From: Cyclobacteriaceae bacterium
Lineage (GTDB): Bacteria; Bacteroidota; Bacteroidia; Cytophagales; Cyclobacteriaceae
Direction: 5' to 3'
Length of the DNA: 64,000 bases
Assembly: GCA_019638235.1 (NCBI GenBank)
Contig: JAHBUE010000001.1
Coordinates: 1,474,492 to 1,538,491, forward strand
Part shown: piece after piece, positions 8,476 through 17,112 of the stretch
Layout of the letters: each line of letters opens with the position of its first letter
Numbering within the stretch: the stretch's first letter is position 1
Position numbers and translations under genes: made by a program
The notes under the pieces: model-generated
Told to the model about the DNA's origin: nothing
The model's database searches: none
What the model saw: the letters and a program-made list of their open reading frames with translations, nothing else

Positions 8476-9252
8476 ATGGCTGTACTGAATTTGGTGTGTT
8501 GGAATGTAAATGGTATTCGATCCATTATCAAAAAAGATTTTTTGAAAGATGTAAAGGCTATGGCGCCCGATATGCTGTGCCTTCAGGAAACAAAAGCCAA
8601 CGTTGAGGAGGTGAAGAAAGTGATGGAGTTGCTGCCCGAATACAAAAGTTATGTGAACTCATCGAAGGCGCGGCAGGGTTATTCGGGCACGGCTATCATA
8701 ACAAAAACAGAACCGGTATCGGTAACCTACGACATGGCCGTTGAGGAACACGACCAGGAAGGGAGGGTTGTAACAGCCGAATTTGATAATTTTTTTCTCG
8801 TTACGGTTTATACACCCAACGCAGGCGAAGGCCTAAAGCGGTTGGAATATCGTGCGCGATGGGACGAAGCATTCCGAAACTATGTTGTTTCCCTTAACCG
8901 GAGAAAGCCTGTAATTATTTGTGGCGATTTGAACGTGGCGCACCAGGAAATCGACATTGCCCGTGCGAAAGAAAACTACAACAAGTCGGCAGGTTATACA
9001 CAAATAGAAATAGATGGATTTCAAAAACTGTTGGATGCAGGCTTTACAGATACCTTCCGTCATTTCCATCCTGATGAAGTAAAATATTCGTACTGGAATT
9101 ATATGTTCAACGCGCGTGCCCGTAATGTAGGCTGGCGCATAGATTATTTTTTGGCGAGTAATTCCCTCATAGATAAAATAGAGGAGGCAACCATCTACAA
9201 CGAATATTTTGGTTCAGATCATTGTCCGGTGGGACTGAGAGTAGAAATATAA
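8476..9252 (+). CDS. xth: Exodeoxyribonuclease III
   Basis: 258 residues, AP endonuclease/3'-exonuclease of base excision repair. The metal-binding Glu38 sits in LCLQETK, the catalytic Asp/Asn pair in ICGDLNVAHQEID, and the final catalytic Asp-His in FGSDHCPVGL near the C-terminus. Length is normal for the ExoIII family. It overlaps the convergent small membrane protein gene by 34 bases. Confidence 0.95.
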   Translation: MAVLNLVCWNVNGIRSIIKKDFLKDVKAMAPDMLCLQETKANVEEVKKVMELLPEYKSYVNSSKARQGYSGTAIITKTEPVSVTYDMAVEEHDQEGRVVTAEFDNFFLVTVYTPNAGEGLKRLEYRARWDEAFRNYVVSLNRRKPVIICGDLNVAHQEIDIARAKENYNKSAGYTQIEIDGFQKLLDAGFTDTFRHFHPDEVKYSYWNYMFNARARNVGWRIDYFLASNSLIDKIEEATIYNEYFGSDHCPVGLRVEI

Positions 9253-9524
9253 TTCAGGGCATACAAAATCAGCACCACTGCCGATAACAATACGAATAGC
9301 TTTTGTACCCGTCTGTCTGCCCGAAATACAGACCAGTGTGTTGATAATCCCAGTGCAAGGAAGATGGCCGAATCAACGAGTAACCTGGTTTTTGTTTGGG
9401 TAATTATTTCTGTTTTTTGAAGTACAGGAACATCAAATGAGAACAGAACTGAAAAGAATGCAAGCAACGAAACAAGGGCGATAAGGTAGTGCAAAATAAA
9501 TGCGAGTATGCCCAGTTGTTTCAC
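9219..9524 (-). CDS. Small membrane protein, unknown
   Basis: 101 residues starting at a GTG 6 bases behind the murA stop, so probably co-transcribed with murA. About three to four hydrophobic helices are visible (residues 5-30, 47-62, 72-96) separated by short charged loops. I do not recognise the family. The 3' end overlaps xth on the other strand. Confidence 0.6.
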   Translation of the reverse strand: MKQLGILAFILHYLIALVSLLAFFSVLFSFDVPVLQKTEIITQTKTRLLVDSAIFLALGLSTHWSVFRADRRVQKLFVLLSAVVLILYALNYISTLSPTGQ

Positions 9525-9530
9525 CTGTTG

Positions 9531-10838
9531 TTACTTTATTCGTTCAATATCCGCCCCTAAGGCTTTTAACCGTCCGTCAATATCCTGATAGCCTCTGTCA
9601 ATCTGGTCGATGCTTGAAATTTCGCTGATGCCGTTTGCGGACAGTGCAGCAATCAGTAAGGCTACCCCAGCACGTATATCGGGCGAGGCCATTTTAATGC
9701 CTTTCAGTTGTTGTCTGCGGTCAAGGCCTATTACATTAGCGCGGTGAGGGTCGCACAAAATAATCTGCGCGCCCATGTCAATAAGTTTATCTACAAAGAA
9801 CAACCGGCTTTCAAACATTTTTTGATGAATCAATACCGTGCCTTTGGCTTGCGTAGCCACAACCAATATAATACTGATAAGGTCGGGCGTGAAACCCGGC
9901 CAGGGTGCATCAGCAATAGTCATGATTGAGCCATCAATGAAGGTTTCTATTTCGTAATGTTCTTGTGTAGGTATGTAAATATCATCATCACGAAACTCCA
10001 TTTTTATACCCAACCGCCTGAAGGTTTCCGGGATAACGCCCAGCATATCGATACGGCAATTTTTAATAGTAATCTCCGATTGCGTCATGGCGGCTAAGCC
10101 AATGAAACTGCCAATCTCAATCATGTCGGGCAATAGGGTATGCTCGGTGCCGGCAAGTTTTTGCACACCTTCAATGGTAATCAGGTTTGAACCAATGCCG
10201 CTTATGTTGGCGCCCATGCGGTTCAGCATCAGGCAAAGTTGCTGTAAGTAAGGTTCGCAGGCAGCGTTATAGATAGTTGTTTTTCCTTTGGCCAATACGG
10301 CAGCCATAATAATGTTTGCCGTACCGGTAACGGAAGCCTCATCTAACAACATATAAGCGCCTTTTAATTCAGAGGCATCAATATGAAAAAGATGGTCGTC
10401 TGAATTGAAATTAAACCGGGCGCCTAATTTCTGAAAACCGATAAAGTGAGTGTCCAATCTTCTCCGGCCAATTTTGTCGCCACCGGGTTTGGGCAAACTT
10501 GCTTTGCCAAACCGGGCTAATATGGGGCCTAATAACATTACTGACCCGCGCAATGTAGCCGCCTTTGTGCGGTATTCTTCTGTTTCCAGGAAGGTTGTGT
10601 TTACCTGTCCGGCTGTAAACCGGTATGAGCCTTCACTTAATTTTTCAACGCGACAGCCCAGATCGCCAATGAGTTCGATGAGTTTGTTTACGTCACGAAT
10701 GTTGGGAATGTTGTGTATAGTTACCGGCTGGTCGGTAAGGAGTACAGCACTGATGATTTGAAGGGCTTCGTTCTTTGCGCCTTGCGGGATGATTTCTCCT
10801 TTAAGTTTTTTGCCGCCCTTAATTCTGAATATACTCAT
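9531..10838 (-). CDS. murA: UDP-GlcNAc 1-carboxyvinyltransferase
   Basis: 435 residues from the ATG at 10838 (MSIFRIKGGKKLKGEI), the family's usual start; an upstream in-frame start at 10874 adds 12 unlikely residues. It catalyses the first committed step of peptidoglycan synthesis, adding enolpyruvate to UDP-GlcNAc. The KNEALQIISA substrate loop and the catalytic loop PGGDKIG are visible. At the position where E. coli MurA has Cys115 this protein has Asp121, the form known to resist fosfomycin in other bacteria. Confidence 0.95.
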   Translation of the reverse strand: MSIFRIKGGKKLKGEIIPQGAKNEALQIISAVLLTDQPVTIHNIPNIRDVNKLIELIGDLGCRVEKLSEGSYRFTAGQVNTTFLETEEYRTKAATLRGSVMLLGPILARFGKASLPKPGGDKIGRRRLDTHFIGFQKLGARFNFNSDDHLFHIDASELKGAYMLLDEASVTGTANIIMAAVLAKGKTTIYNAACEPYLQQLCLMLNRMGANISGIGSNLITIEGVQKLAGTEHTLLPDMIEIGSFIGLAAMTQSEITIKNCRIDMLGVIPETFRRLGIKMEFRDDDIYIPTQEHYEIETFIDGSIMTIADAPWPGFTPDLISIILVVATQAKGTVLIHQKMFESRLFFVDKLIDMGAQIILCDPHRANVIGLDRRQQLKGIKMASPDIRAGVALLIAALSANGISEISSIDQIDRGYQDIDGRLKALGADIERIK

Positions 10839-10844
10839 GGAATC

Positions 10845-10945
10845 AATTAACAGTTGACAAGTATCAATTATCAATATTAGAAAAAACTATTAACAATCTC
10901 ATCATACAATAATTGTCAATTGTTAATTGCTATTTGTTAATTAAT
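10845..10945. repeat. AT-rich inverted repeat between murA and DUF4290 gene
   Basis: The left part contains words such as AACAGTTGACAA and TATCAATTATCAATA; the right part contains ATTGTCAATTGTTAATTG and TTTGTTAATTAA, approximately its reverse complement. It can fold as a long imperfect hairpin between murA and the upstream gene on the minus strand. Confidence 0.5.
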
Positions 10946-11620
10946 TTAGTCCCTGCGTCTGCGGTTTTTATTTTTATTGAATGGCTTTTGATGACGGTGT
11001 TTGCCTCCGTTGCGTTCGCGTTGCTCGCGCTGTACCGGCTGAAGTTGCTTTTTCTCCTTATAGAGTTTTTCAAACAGGTTGTCTTCGCGCACCTTATCAA
11101 TATTCAGCGAAAGCTTTCCGTCCGACATAATTTTAATATCGTTCAGGATTACCGAATCATCCAGTGTTTCTTTGTTCCAGTTACCATAGAAAGTCTTCAT
11201 CAGTTTACCTAAGTAGATGATGGCTTCTTCTTTTTCCTGGGGGTCGTCTTTTTTCAGTGCTTCCTTCACTAACTTCTCAATGTTCTTTCCGTAGTGTTTA
11301 AAACGAACCCTGCTTTGCGGGTAGCTAACCTTCATGGGTTTCTTAAAGAGGATTTCACGTTCCGGCACCGGGTAAGGGTTGTTGATGTCCAGCACGAAAT
11401 CGGCAATAATGTACAGGTCATCCCACAAGCGCTGGGGGTTTTCGGGTTGGTCTTTCAGGCTTGGAGTTAGTTGCTTGATGAGTTCAATGAGGGTTGAAGC
11501 CAGTTCGGTGCGCTTGTTTTTATCGGGCACACTGCGAATGTATTCTACCAGTTTCTGAACGTTGCGGCCATATTCTTTTAATATAATGTGAGGGCGCGCG
11601 GTGTTGTATTCTCCTATCAT
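10946..11620 (-). CDS. DUF4290 protein
   Basis: 224 residues from the ATG at 11620 (MIGEYNTARPHIILKEYG, the typical family start). The frame stays open upstream through a pcrA-tail copy, but that part is not in the family. The body is helical, with two repeats of an EYGRNVQKLV / HYGKNIEKLV type, and the C-terminus is strongly basic (KPFNKNKNRRRRD). The family is Bacteroidota-specific with unknown function; its frequent position near murA and the basic tail suggest nucleic-acid contact, which is inference. Confidence 0.8.
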   Translation of the reverse strand: MIGEYNTARPHIILKEYGRNVQKLVEYIRSVPDKNKRTELASTLIELIKQLTPSLKDQPENPQRLWDDLYIIADFVLDINNPYPVPEREILFKKPMKVSYPQSRVRFKHYGKNIEKLVKEALKKDDPQEKEEAIIYLGKLMKTFYGNWNKETLDDSVILNDIKIMSDGKLSLNIDKVREDNLFEKLYKEKKQLQPVQREQRERNGGKHRHQKPFNKNKNRRRRD

Positions 11621-11657
11621 GTAATTGGATTTATGCGGGCTATGTAAAAGACCCGGC

Positions 11658-11746
11658 TTAATTATGTATTCTGAGTTTGGCAAAGCTAAGTAATAAGGTC
11701 TGTTCTCCAAAATCGCCAATCTGTATTTTCGCCTTTTGGCCGGCCC
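11658..11746 (-). repeat. Diverged copy of the pcrA 3' end (distal repeat)
   Basis: 89 bases matching 13063-13151 at 82 positions, in the same orientation, starting at the complement of a TAA stop. Read in the pcrA frame it still gives AKIQIGDFGEQ followed by the unchanged last 12 residues of PcrA and the stop codon. Against PcrA there are three amino-acid changes in this stretch (F to I, D to G, K to Q). The remainder of pcrA is absent. Confidence 0.9.
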
Positions 11747-11813
11747 TGCTCTTAGGCACAATACGTCATTTTTATTCTAAATAAGTCAGGTGAGACTGTA
11801 CTGGAATAATAAC

Positions 11814-13031
11814 TTAAAATTTTAAGGCAGTATTTATCCCGGTAAGCAGCATTCGTGGATTGATGACTTTAAGGCTATCAATAAATCCCAAGTCATATCC
11901 AAGAGTCACTCCGATGGAGAACTTCATTTTTTTATTCAGGAATTTATCGAAGCCGGGTGTGATAGCAGCCATTCCACTAAATTTCCGGTAAGGCAAAAAA
12001 TCAAATTCTTCCTTCGAGGTTTGAAGAAAATCCAGAATGTAGTCCTCAAAATACCTGTATTGCTTTTGATCGACAACTAAATATCCCACAAAACTCGGGC
12101 TTATGAAGAAACCTTGTTGGGCGGGGTTAAAGTATTTTTTTAAGGCGAATGGTATTTCGACACGATGAACCTCAAACTCAATTTCATTTATCTGCGTAGT
12201 ATTAAAGCTTTCTCTCACAATTTTGCCTTTACCCGTATATTTATTGTGCGAATACAGTAGCCCGGTAGTCAGAGAGGTTTTGTCAAGAAAACTGCCCGGT
12301 AAAAATTCAACTTCTGCACCTAATCTGTAACCAATAGAAGGATCGAATTTAGTTTCTCCTAAGTAGGCGTATTCTCCAAGTATAGTATGACTTCCCTTTC
12401 CTGTTTCGAAACGGATTAAGGAGTAGTTCAGCCCCACGTTTAATCCTGCCATAATGGTTTTAGGCTTTGTTCTTTTGGTTGGATTACCTGTACAAGAGTT
12501 ATATAAATCAACTATCTTATTAATGGTGTTGCGATTTAGGTTGATGAAGTCTAAATCATCGCAATCACTAAGAAAATTTTTAACTCTTCCCATTTCCTGT
12601 ACTTCCATAATTCTTTTACTTGCAATATCATGATGAGTATTGGTGTTCTTTGCTTTTACCGGTAAGTCAAAATTAATACTATTGCCATCTTTGGTAAGGA
12701 AGAATTTGTTTTCGTAAGAAGACAGTGTCACTGTTCCTTTTCCCTTCACTTCAGAAAAAATTTTAGCAGTGTCATTAACGGAAACAGAAATAAATTCAGA
12801 CATATAATTCTCCAGATAGAACCCGTCTATATCTTCTGTCTGATAAGTATTGACTAACTCTCCCTCAGTTGCTTTGAATTTAATAGTCCGCTTATCTTTT
12901 TTTGTAGGCTTATAATTAATATACCCTTCAGTCTTTTGGCCATCTTTTGTGATATATCCTTTATGAAAGTGTTGGCCATGCGCTACACAGTAAAAAAGAG
13001 ATAGCCCAATAATCAAACATAGTTTTTGCAT
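11814..13031 (-). CDS. Outer-membrane beta-barrel protein, unknown
   Basis: 405 residues with a signal peptide (about 1-19, CVAHGQ). The N-terminal half has the pattern GYITKDGQKTEGYINYK and strand-rich segments seen in Bacteroidota surface proteins. The C-terminal half (from about 195) alternates polar and hydrophobic residues, like a PorT-type eight-stranded barrel, and ends in Phe. It starts 31 bases behind the pcrA stop and is followed by a second, diverged pcrA tail, so it looks inserted between pcrA and the DUF4290 gene. The codons are more AT-rich than those of the neighbours. Function unknown. Confidence 0.7.
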   Translation of the reverse strand: MQKLCLIIGLSLFYCVAHGQHFHKGYITKDGQKTEGYINYKPTKKDKRTIKFKATEGELVNTYQTEDIDGFYLENYMSEFISVSVNDTAKIFSEVKGKGTVTLSSYENKFFLTKDGNSINFDLPVKAKNTNTHHDIASKRIMEVQEMGRVKNFLSDCDDLDFINLNRNTINKIVDLYNSCTGNPTKRTKPKTIMAGLNVGLNYSLIRFETGKGSHTILGEYAYLGETKFDPSIGYRLGAEVEFLPGSFLDKTSLTTGLLYSHNKYTGKGKIVRESFNTTQINEIEFEVHRVEIPFALKKYFNPAQQGFFISPSFVGYLVVDQKQYRYFEDYILDFLQTSKEEFDFLPYRKFSGMAAITPGFDKFLNKKMKFSIGVTLGYDLGFIDSLKVINPRMLLTGINTALKF

Positions 13032-13062
13032 CGCATTTAGTATTTATTTGCTTATCCCGATT

Positions 13063-13151
13063 TTAATTATGTATTCTGAGTTTGGCAAAGCTAAGTAATA
13101 GGGTCTTTTCGCCAAAATCGTCAAACTGTATTTTCGCCTTTCGGTCGGCCC
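13063..13151 (-). repeat. pcrA 3' end (proximal repeat)
   Basis: The last 89 bases of the intact pcrA gene, repeated at 11658-11746 (82 of 89 identical, the first 38 without mismatch). The two copies flank the 405-aa gene as direct repeats. Confidence 0.9.
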
Positions 13152-15318
13152 CTGTGTTGTCCATTTTTACGACAGTTCCGAAGCCGAATTTGGGGTGTTC
13201 TACCTTCATGCCTTCCTGCAAGGTGGAGGTATCGCTTGGGGTAAAATCGGCAGGGGCTTTGTAATTGGTGGCGGTGGCTTTTGGTGTGGAGGTGGTTGTT
13301 CTTTTTATACCGTTTACGAGGGAGCGGGCGTAATTGCCTGATGGCCGGGATGAGGACTCAAGCCCTCCGAACTTCGTGCTTACTTTAATAAAACGTTGGT
13401 CGAGGTCGTCAAGGAAACGGCTGGGCTCGCAGTTTTTCAATCGGCCAAAGCGATAACGCGTAAGGGCATACGATAAAAACAGGCGCTTTTCGGCACGGGT
13501 AATGGCCACGTAAAAAAGCCTGCGTTCTTCTTCCAAATCCGCACGACTACTCAGCATCATCTGCGAAGGAAACAGGTCTTCTTCAAGCCCCACAATGTAC
13601 ACGTACTTAAACTCTAATCCCTTTGCCATGTGTATGGTCATCAGGGTAACTTTTTCGGGGTCTTTATCTTTATCCTCATCCTGCCCGGTTACCAACGATA
13701 CTTCCTGTAAAAATGCCGAAAGGGATTTATCGGTTCTTTCGGGGTCGTCCACATACTCCTTAATCGCGTTAAGCAATTCCTGAACGTTTTCATAACGGCT
13801 TAACCCCTCAACGGTTTTGTCTTCGTACAGTTCGCGCAGCAAGCCCGACCCTTTTGCAATTTCAAAAGCGGCATCGTAGGCATCTTTGCGTTCAAGCTCA
13901 AGGCTGAATCGTTTAATCAGCGTAACAAAATCATCAATGGCTCCTGTTGCCCGGCTGCCTACAAAACTGTTGGCATGTTGCAGGGCTTCCCAAATAGAAA
14001 TGCCGTGGTCGTTGGCGGCTACAATCAACTTATCAACGGTGGTATCGCCAATGCCTCGCTTGGGTAAATTTATAATTCTTCTGAATGATGCTTCATCGTT
14101 TTGATTGATAGCGAATCGTAAATACGCCAACAGGTCTTTTATTTCTTTGCGCTGATAGAAAGACAAACCGCCTACAATTTTGTATTTGATGTTCATTCTG
14201 CGCAGGGCTTCTTCTATTGCCCGCGATTGGCTGTTGGTACGATACAGGATAACGAAGTCGCTGAATTTAAGTTGGTGCTGCATCTTTTCTTCAAAGATGG
14301 AAGAGGCCACAAGCCTGCCTTCTTCATTGTCGGATACGGCTTTTATCAACTCAATGAGTCTTCCTTCTTCATTGCTTGTCCAAACGCTTTTAGGCAGTTG
14401 TGCCCTGTTTTTTTGGATAACAGAGTTGGCCGCCTCAACAATGGTTTGCGTAGAGCGATAGTTTTGTTCGAGTTTGAAAATTTTCAGGTCGCGGTAGTCG
14501 CGTTCAAAATTCAGAATGTTGGTAATATCGGCACCACGAAATGCGTAAATGCTTTGGGCGTCATCGCCCACTACGCAAATGTTTTCGCGAACCGAACAAA
14601 GTTTACGGATAATAAAGTATTGGCACAAGTTCGTATCCTGAAACTCATCTACCAAAACATATTGTATGCGATGCTGGTATTTGTTTAACGCTTCGAGGTG
14701 TTCTTTAAACAGTTTGTCGGTGTTGAACAATAAATCATCAAAATCCATAGCGCCTGCTTTAAAGCAACGCAGGGCATAGGTTTTGTAAATGTTGCCCATT
14801 TCGGGGCGCATGTTCGAGGCATCATCGCTGCGCAGTTCGGGGTTGGCAATGTATTCCTGCCAACTAATCAGCCTGTTTTTAGCTGCCGAAATCCGGTTAT
14901 ACACTACGTTAGGTTTGTAGGTGGCTTCATCTAAGCCCAACTCTTTTACTATGTTTTTGAGTAGTGTTTTCGAGTCGTCCGTATCGTAAATGGTAAAGCT
15001 GTTGGGGTAGCCGAGCAGGTGCGCTTCGGCACGTAAAATACGGGCGAAAACCGAGTGAAAAGTACCCATCCAGAGGTTGCGTGCGTCCGAGCCTACAACG
15101 GTTTCAATCCGGTCGCGCATTTCTTTGGCAGCCTTGTTGGTAAAGGTCAGCGCCATGATGTTGAACGGGTCAACGCCTTTGTCTTTAATCAGGTGGGCAA
15201 TGCGGTAGGTGAGTACACGGGTTTTTCCGGAACCGGCTCCGGCTATAATCATGGTGGGGCCTTCGGTGTTGATTACGGCCTCGCGTTGTGCGTCATTCAG
15301 TTGGTCTAAGTAATTCAT
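13063..15318 (-). CDS. pcrA: ATP-dependent DNA helicase, PcrA/UvrD type
   Basis: 751 residues from the ATG at 15318 (MNYLDQLNDAQREAV). A superfamily 1A 3'-5' helicase for repair and replication-fork maintenance. Walker A is IAGAGSGKT, Walker B/motif II is VDEFQDTN, followed by GDDAQSIYAFRGA (motif III), LEQNYRST (motif IV), TIHMAKGLEF (motif V) and VAITRAEKRLFLSY (motif VI). The C-terminal Tudor-like piece ends GFGTVVKMDN...FAKLRIHN, as in PcrA. Its last 89 bases are repeated beyond the next gene. uvrD is an acceptable alternative name. Confidence 0.95.
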   Translation of the reverse strand: MNYLDQLNDAQREAVINTEGPTMIIAGAGSGKTRVLTYRIAHLIKDKGVDPFNIMALTFTNKAAKEMRDRIETVVGSDARNLWMGTFHSVFARILRAEAHLLGYPNSFTIYDTDDSKTLLKNIVKELGLDEATYKPNVVYNRISAAKNRLISWQEYIANPELRSDDASNMRPEMGNIYKTYALRCFKAGAMDFDDLLFNTDKLFKEHLEALNKYQHRIQYVLVDEFQDTNLCQYFIIRKLCSVRENICVVGDDAQSIYAFRGADITNILNFERDYRDLKIFKLEQNYRSTQTIVEAANSVIQKNRAQLPKSVWTSNEEGRLIELIKAVSDNEEGRLVASSIFEEKMQHQLKFSDFVILYRTNSQSRAIEEALRRMNIKYKIVGGLSFYQRKEIKDLLAYLRFAINQNDEASFRRIINLPKRGIGDTTVDKLIVAANDHGISIWEALQHANSFVGSRATGAIDDFVTLIKRFSLELERKDAYDAAFEIAKGSGLLRELYEDKTVEGLSRYENVQELLNAIKEYVDDPERTDKSLSAFLQEVSLVTGQDEDKDKDPEKVTLMTIHMAKGLEFKYVYIVGLEEDLFPSQMMLSSRADLEEERRLFYVAITRAEKRLFLSYALTRYRFGRLKNCEPSRFLDDLDQRFIKVSTKFGGLESSSRPSGNYARSLVNGIKRTTTSTPKATATNYKAPADFTPSDTSTLQEGMKVEHPKFGFGTVVKMDNTGADRKAKIQFDDFGEKTLLLSFAKLRIHN

Positions 15319-15399
15319 ATCCGGTCGCAAATTAAGGTTTGCCTTGCAGCTTTGAGTTGAACATTTTGAATTTTTATAAAGTTTTTCTGAAATTTTTCT

Positions 15400-16275
15400 T
15401 TGTGGCGATTACCTTTGGTAAACGCTCCGAACTTGCTACTTCAGTCCGCTACACCAACGTTAACAAATGACGGCTTCACTATAACGGTGGCCGAGTCGTG
15501 GTTTAAAGTAAAGGTTCAACTCATACAGCGTTACCTCCGTGCTTTTGTTACGCATTGTGCCGGTAAATCGGATGAAATAATTGTGGTGGATTTGTTTGCC
15601 GGTTGCGGATTGCACGCCCTGGGCGATGAACGCGAATTGTTTGCCGGCTCGTGCCTTGCTTCGTTGGGTGATGAACTGCCGGTTTCGAAATGGATTTTTT
15701 GTGAGCGCGCTCCCGAATCTGCGAAAGCATTGAAGATAAGGGTAAACCGTTATTTTAAGGGGAAAAATGTGTTGATCTTTGACGACCCGCTTGAACATCT
15801 TTGTGATAAGTTGCAATACTATGTACCGGTTTCCAGGCGTGGGTACAGGGTAAGCGTTTTTTGTTTGGTCGATCCGTTCTCCATTGATATTCCGTTCTCC
15901 ATGCTTAATGATCTTCAAGACAGGGGCTTCAGTTTTGTTATTCCGTTTACCTTCAGCCTGAACGACAGACACAACTACCGCTTTTACATAGATGTGCATC
16001 GTGAAAAATTGAAGAAATATTTGGGTGGGCCTGAAGGCATTGAAAGGTTTGATGATGTGAAAAGCAATGCTGAGTTTTACAGGCGCTTGGTAAAAACGTA
16101 CCAAAACAACATGCTTGCACTTGGGCTGAACGCATCACTATCTTCGCATAAGCTTGATTCGGGTTTGATGGAATTGCCCACATATCAGATAGGCTTTTTC
16201 TCCCGGCAACTTTCACCTAAGATCCTGCAATATGATGCGCTGGAAAAGGACATTATACAGTTCGGGTTGTTTTAG
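15400..16275 (+). CDS. Three-Cys-motif partner protein (TcmP-like)
   Basis: 291 residues, or fewer, because the start is uncertain (TTG at 15400; no good ATG upstream). The N-terminal third has ESWFKVKVQLIQRYLRAF followed by VVDLFAGCG (62-70), the glycine loop of a Rossmann-type methyltransferase fold, as in the TcmP family. Conserved FCERAPES and LVDPF segments follow. TcmP proteins are usually beside a three-Cys-motif (Gp37/Gp68-type) protein, which is absent here. Transcribed away from pcrA. Biochemical role unknown; the fold assignment is fairly safe. Confidence 0.65.
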   Translation: MWRLPLVNAPNLLLQSATPTLTNDGFTITVAESWFKVKVQLIQRYLRAFVTHCAGKSDEIIVVDLFAGCGLHALGDERELFAGSCLASLGDELPVSKWIFCERAPESAKALKIRVNRYFKGKNVLIFDDPLEHLCDKLQYYVPVSRRGYRVSVFCLVDPFSIDIPFSMLNDLQDRGFSFVIPFTFSLNDRHNYRFYIDVHREKLKKYLGGPEGIERFDDVKSNAEFYRRLVKTYQNNMLALGLNASLSSHKLDSGLMELPTYQIGFFSRQLSPKILQYDALEKDIIQFGLF

Positions 16276-16469
16276 AAACTCCAGTTAAGTAAAATATCGG
16301 TCTTTTGTAACCATCCCTGATTTTTGAAGTTCTCTGTATTAGTCTGTGGGGAGACACTTATTTACCAGTCCGTTATCGAATAATGTGAATCCTTAACAAG
16401 TGTTAAATGCGCACTAAGTTGGTGTTTTGGAAGTGTGGCAAAGAGTTTGATAAAGCAAGTCGATTATAA

Positions 16470-17051
16470 AGCAGATACGCCATAAACTCTAAGCTCCATG
16501 ATTTTGTGTCGGGAAGAAATTTTTCAAAAGAAGTCAGGTCAGATGATTCATTGGGCTTTGTGCTGAACGAAGCGGCTGTGAAAATGTTAGGCGTAACCAA
16601 TGAAGAGGTGCTCACCCGCGATTTTCAGTACGGAAGTGTGAAGGGGCGGGTAATTGGCGTAGTACGCGATTTTCATTTTGAATCGCTGCACGAAGAAATT
16701 ATCCCGATGATATTTCAGCCTTCGCAGTTTTACAGCCGGATGTCGGTCAAAATTGCAGGCAATGATGTGCAGCAAGCCCTTGTGCACCTCGAAAAAACAT
16801 GGAAAGAGTTTTTACCTCACCGCCCGTTTGAATACGATTTCCTGAGTATGGAATACAGCCGATTGTACGATGCAGAACAGAAGCAGGGGCAGTTGTTCGT
16901 CATTTTTGCCGGGCTGGCCATTTTTATTGCCTGTCTTGGGTTGTTTGGCCTGGCCACGTTCAATACCCTGTAACGGGTGAAGGAAATCGGGATTCGTAAA
17001 GTACTGGGTGCTTCAACCCCGCACCAATCCTGCCGATACGTTAAGGTATGA
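16470..17051 (+). pseudogene. ABC-transporter permease (FtsX/MacB type) fragment
   Basis: The frame reads FVSGRNFSKE, FVLNEAAVKMLG, GVVRDFHFESLHE and then the transmembrane segment FAGLAIFIACLGLFGLATFNTL, all typical of the last periplasmic part and a membrane helix of large FtsX-family permeases. A TAA interrupts it at 16971-16973, and the same frame continues with RVKEIGIRKVLGAS, the conserved sequence that normally follows. The N-terminal about two thirds and the last helices are missing. A decayed remnant; no ATPase partner nearby. Confidence 0.8.
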
Positions 17052-17060
17052 GTGATGCCT

Positions 17061-17090
17061 TTTGTGAAACCACGGCACATTGTTACCTTG
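17061..17090 (+). promoter_or_regulatory. Promoter for the DUF3109 gene
   Basis: TTTG at 17061-17064, exactly 19 bases, then TACCTTG at 17084-17090 (the -7 box lacking one T). The GTG start at 17113 would follow a leader of about 16 bases, which supports that start. Confidence 0.6.
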
Positions 17091-17112
17091 CAGCAAGAAA
17101 ATTAACGGCAAC

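Noticed and set aside
14227..14688. Open frame of 153 codons antisense to pcrA
   Set aside because: Lies wholly within the conserved helicase core on the other strand; no protein signature.
15460..16104. Long antisense open frame (214 codons) opposite the TcmP-like gene
   Set aside because: No recognisable domain; the plus-strand frame has clear family motifs, so this is a shadow frame.
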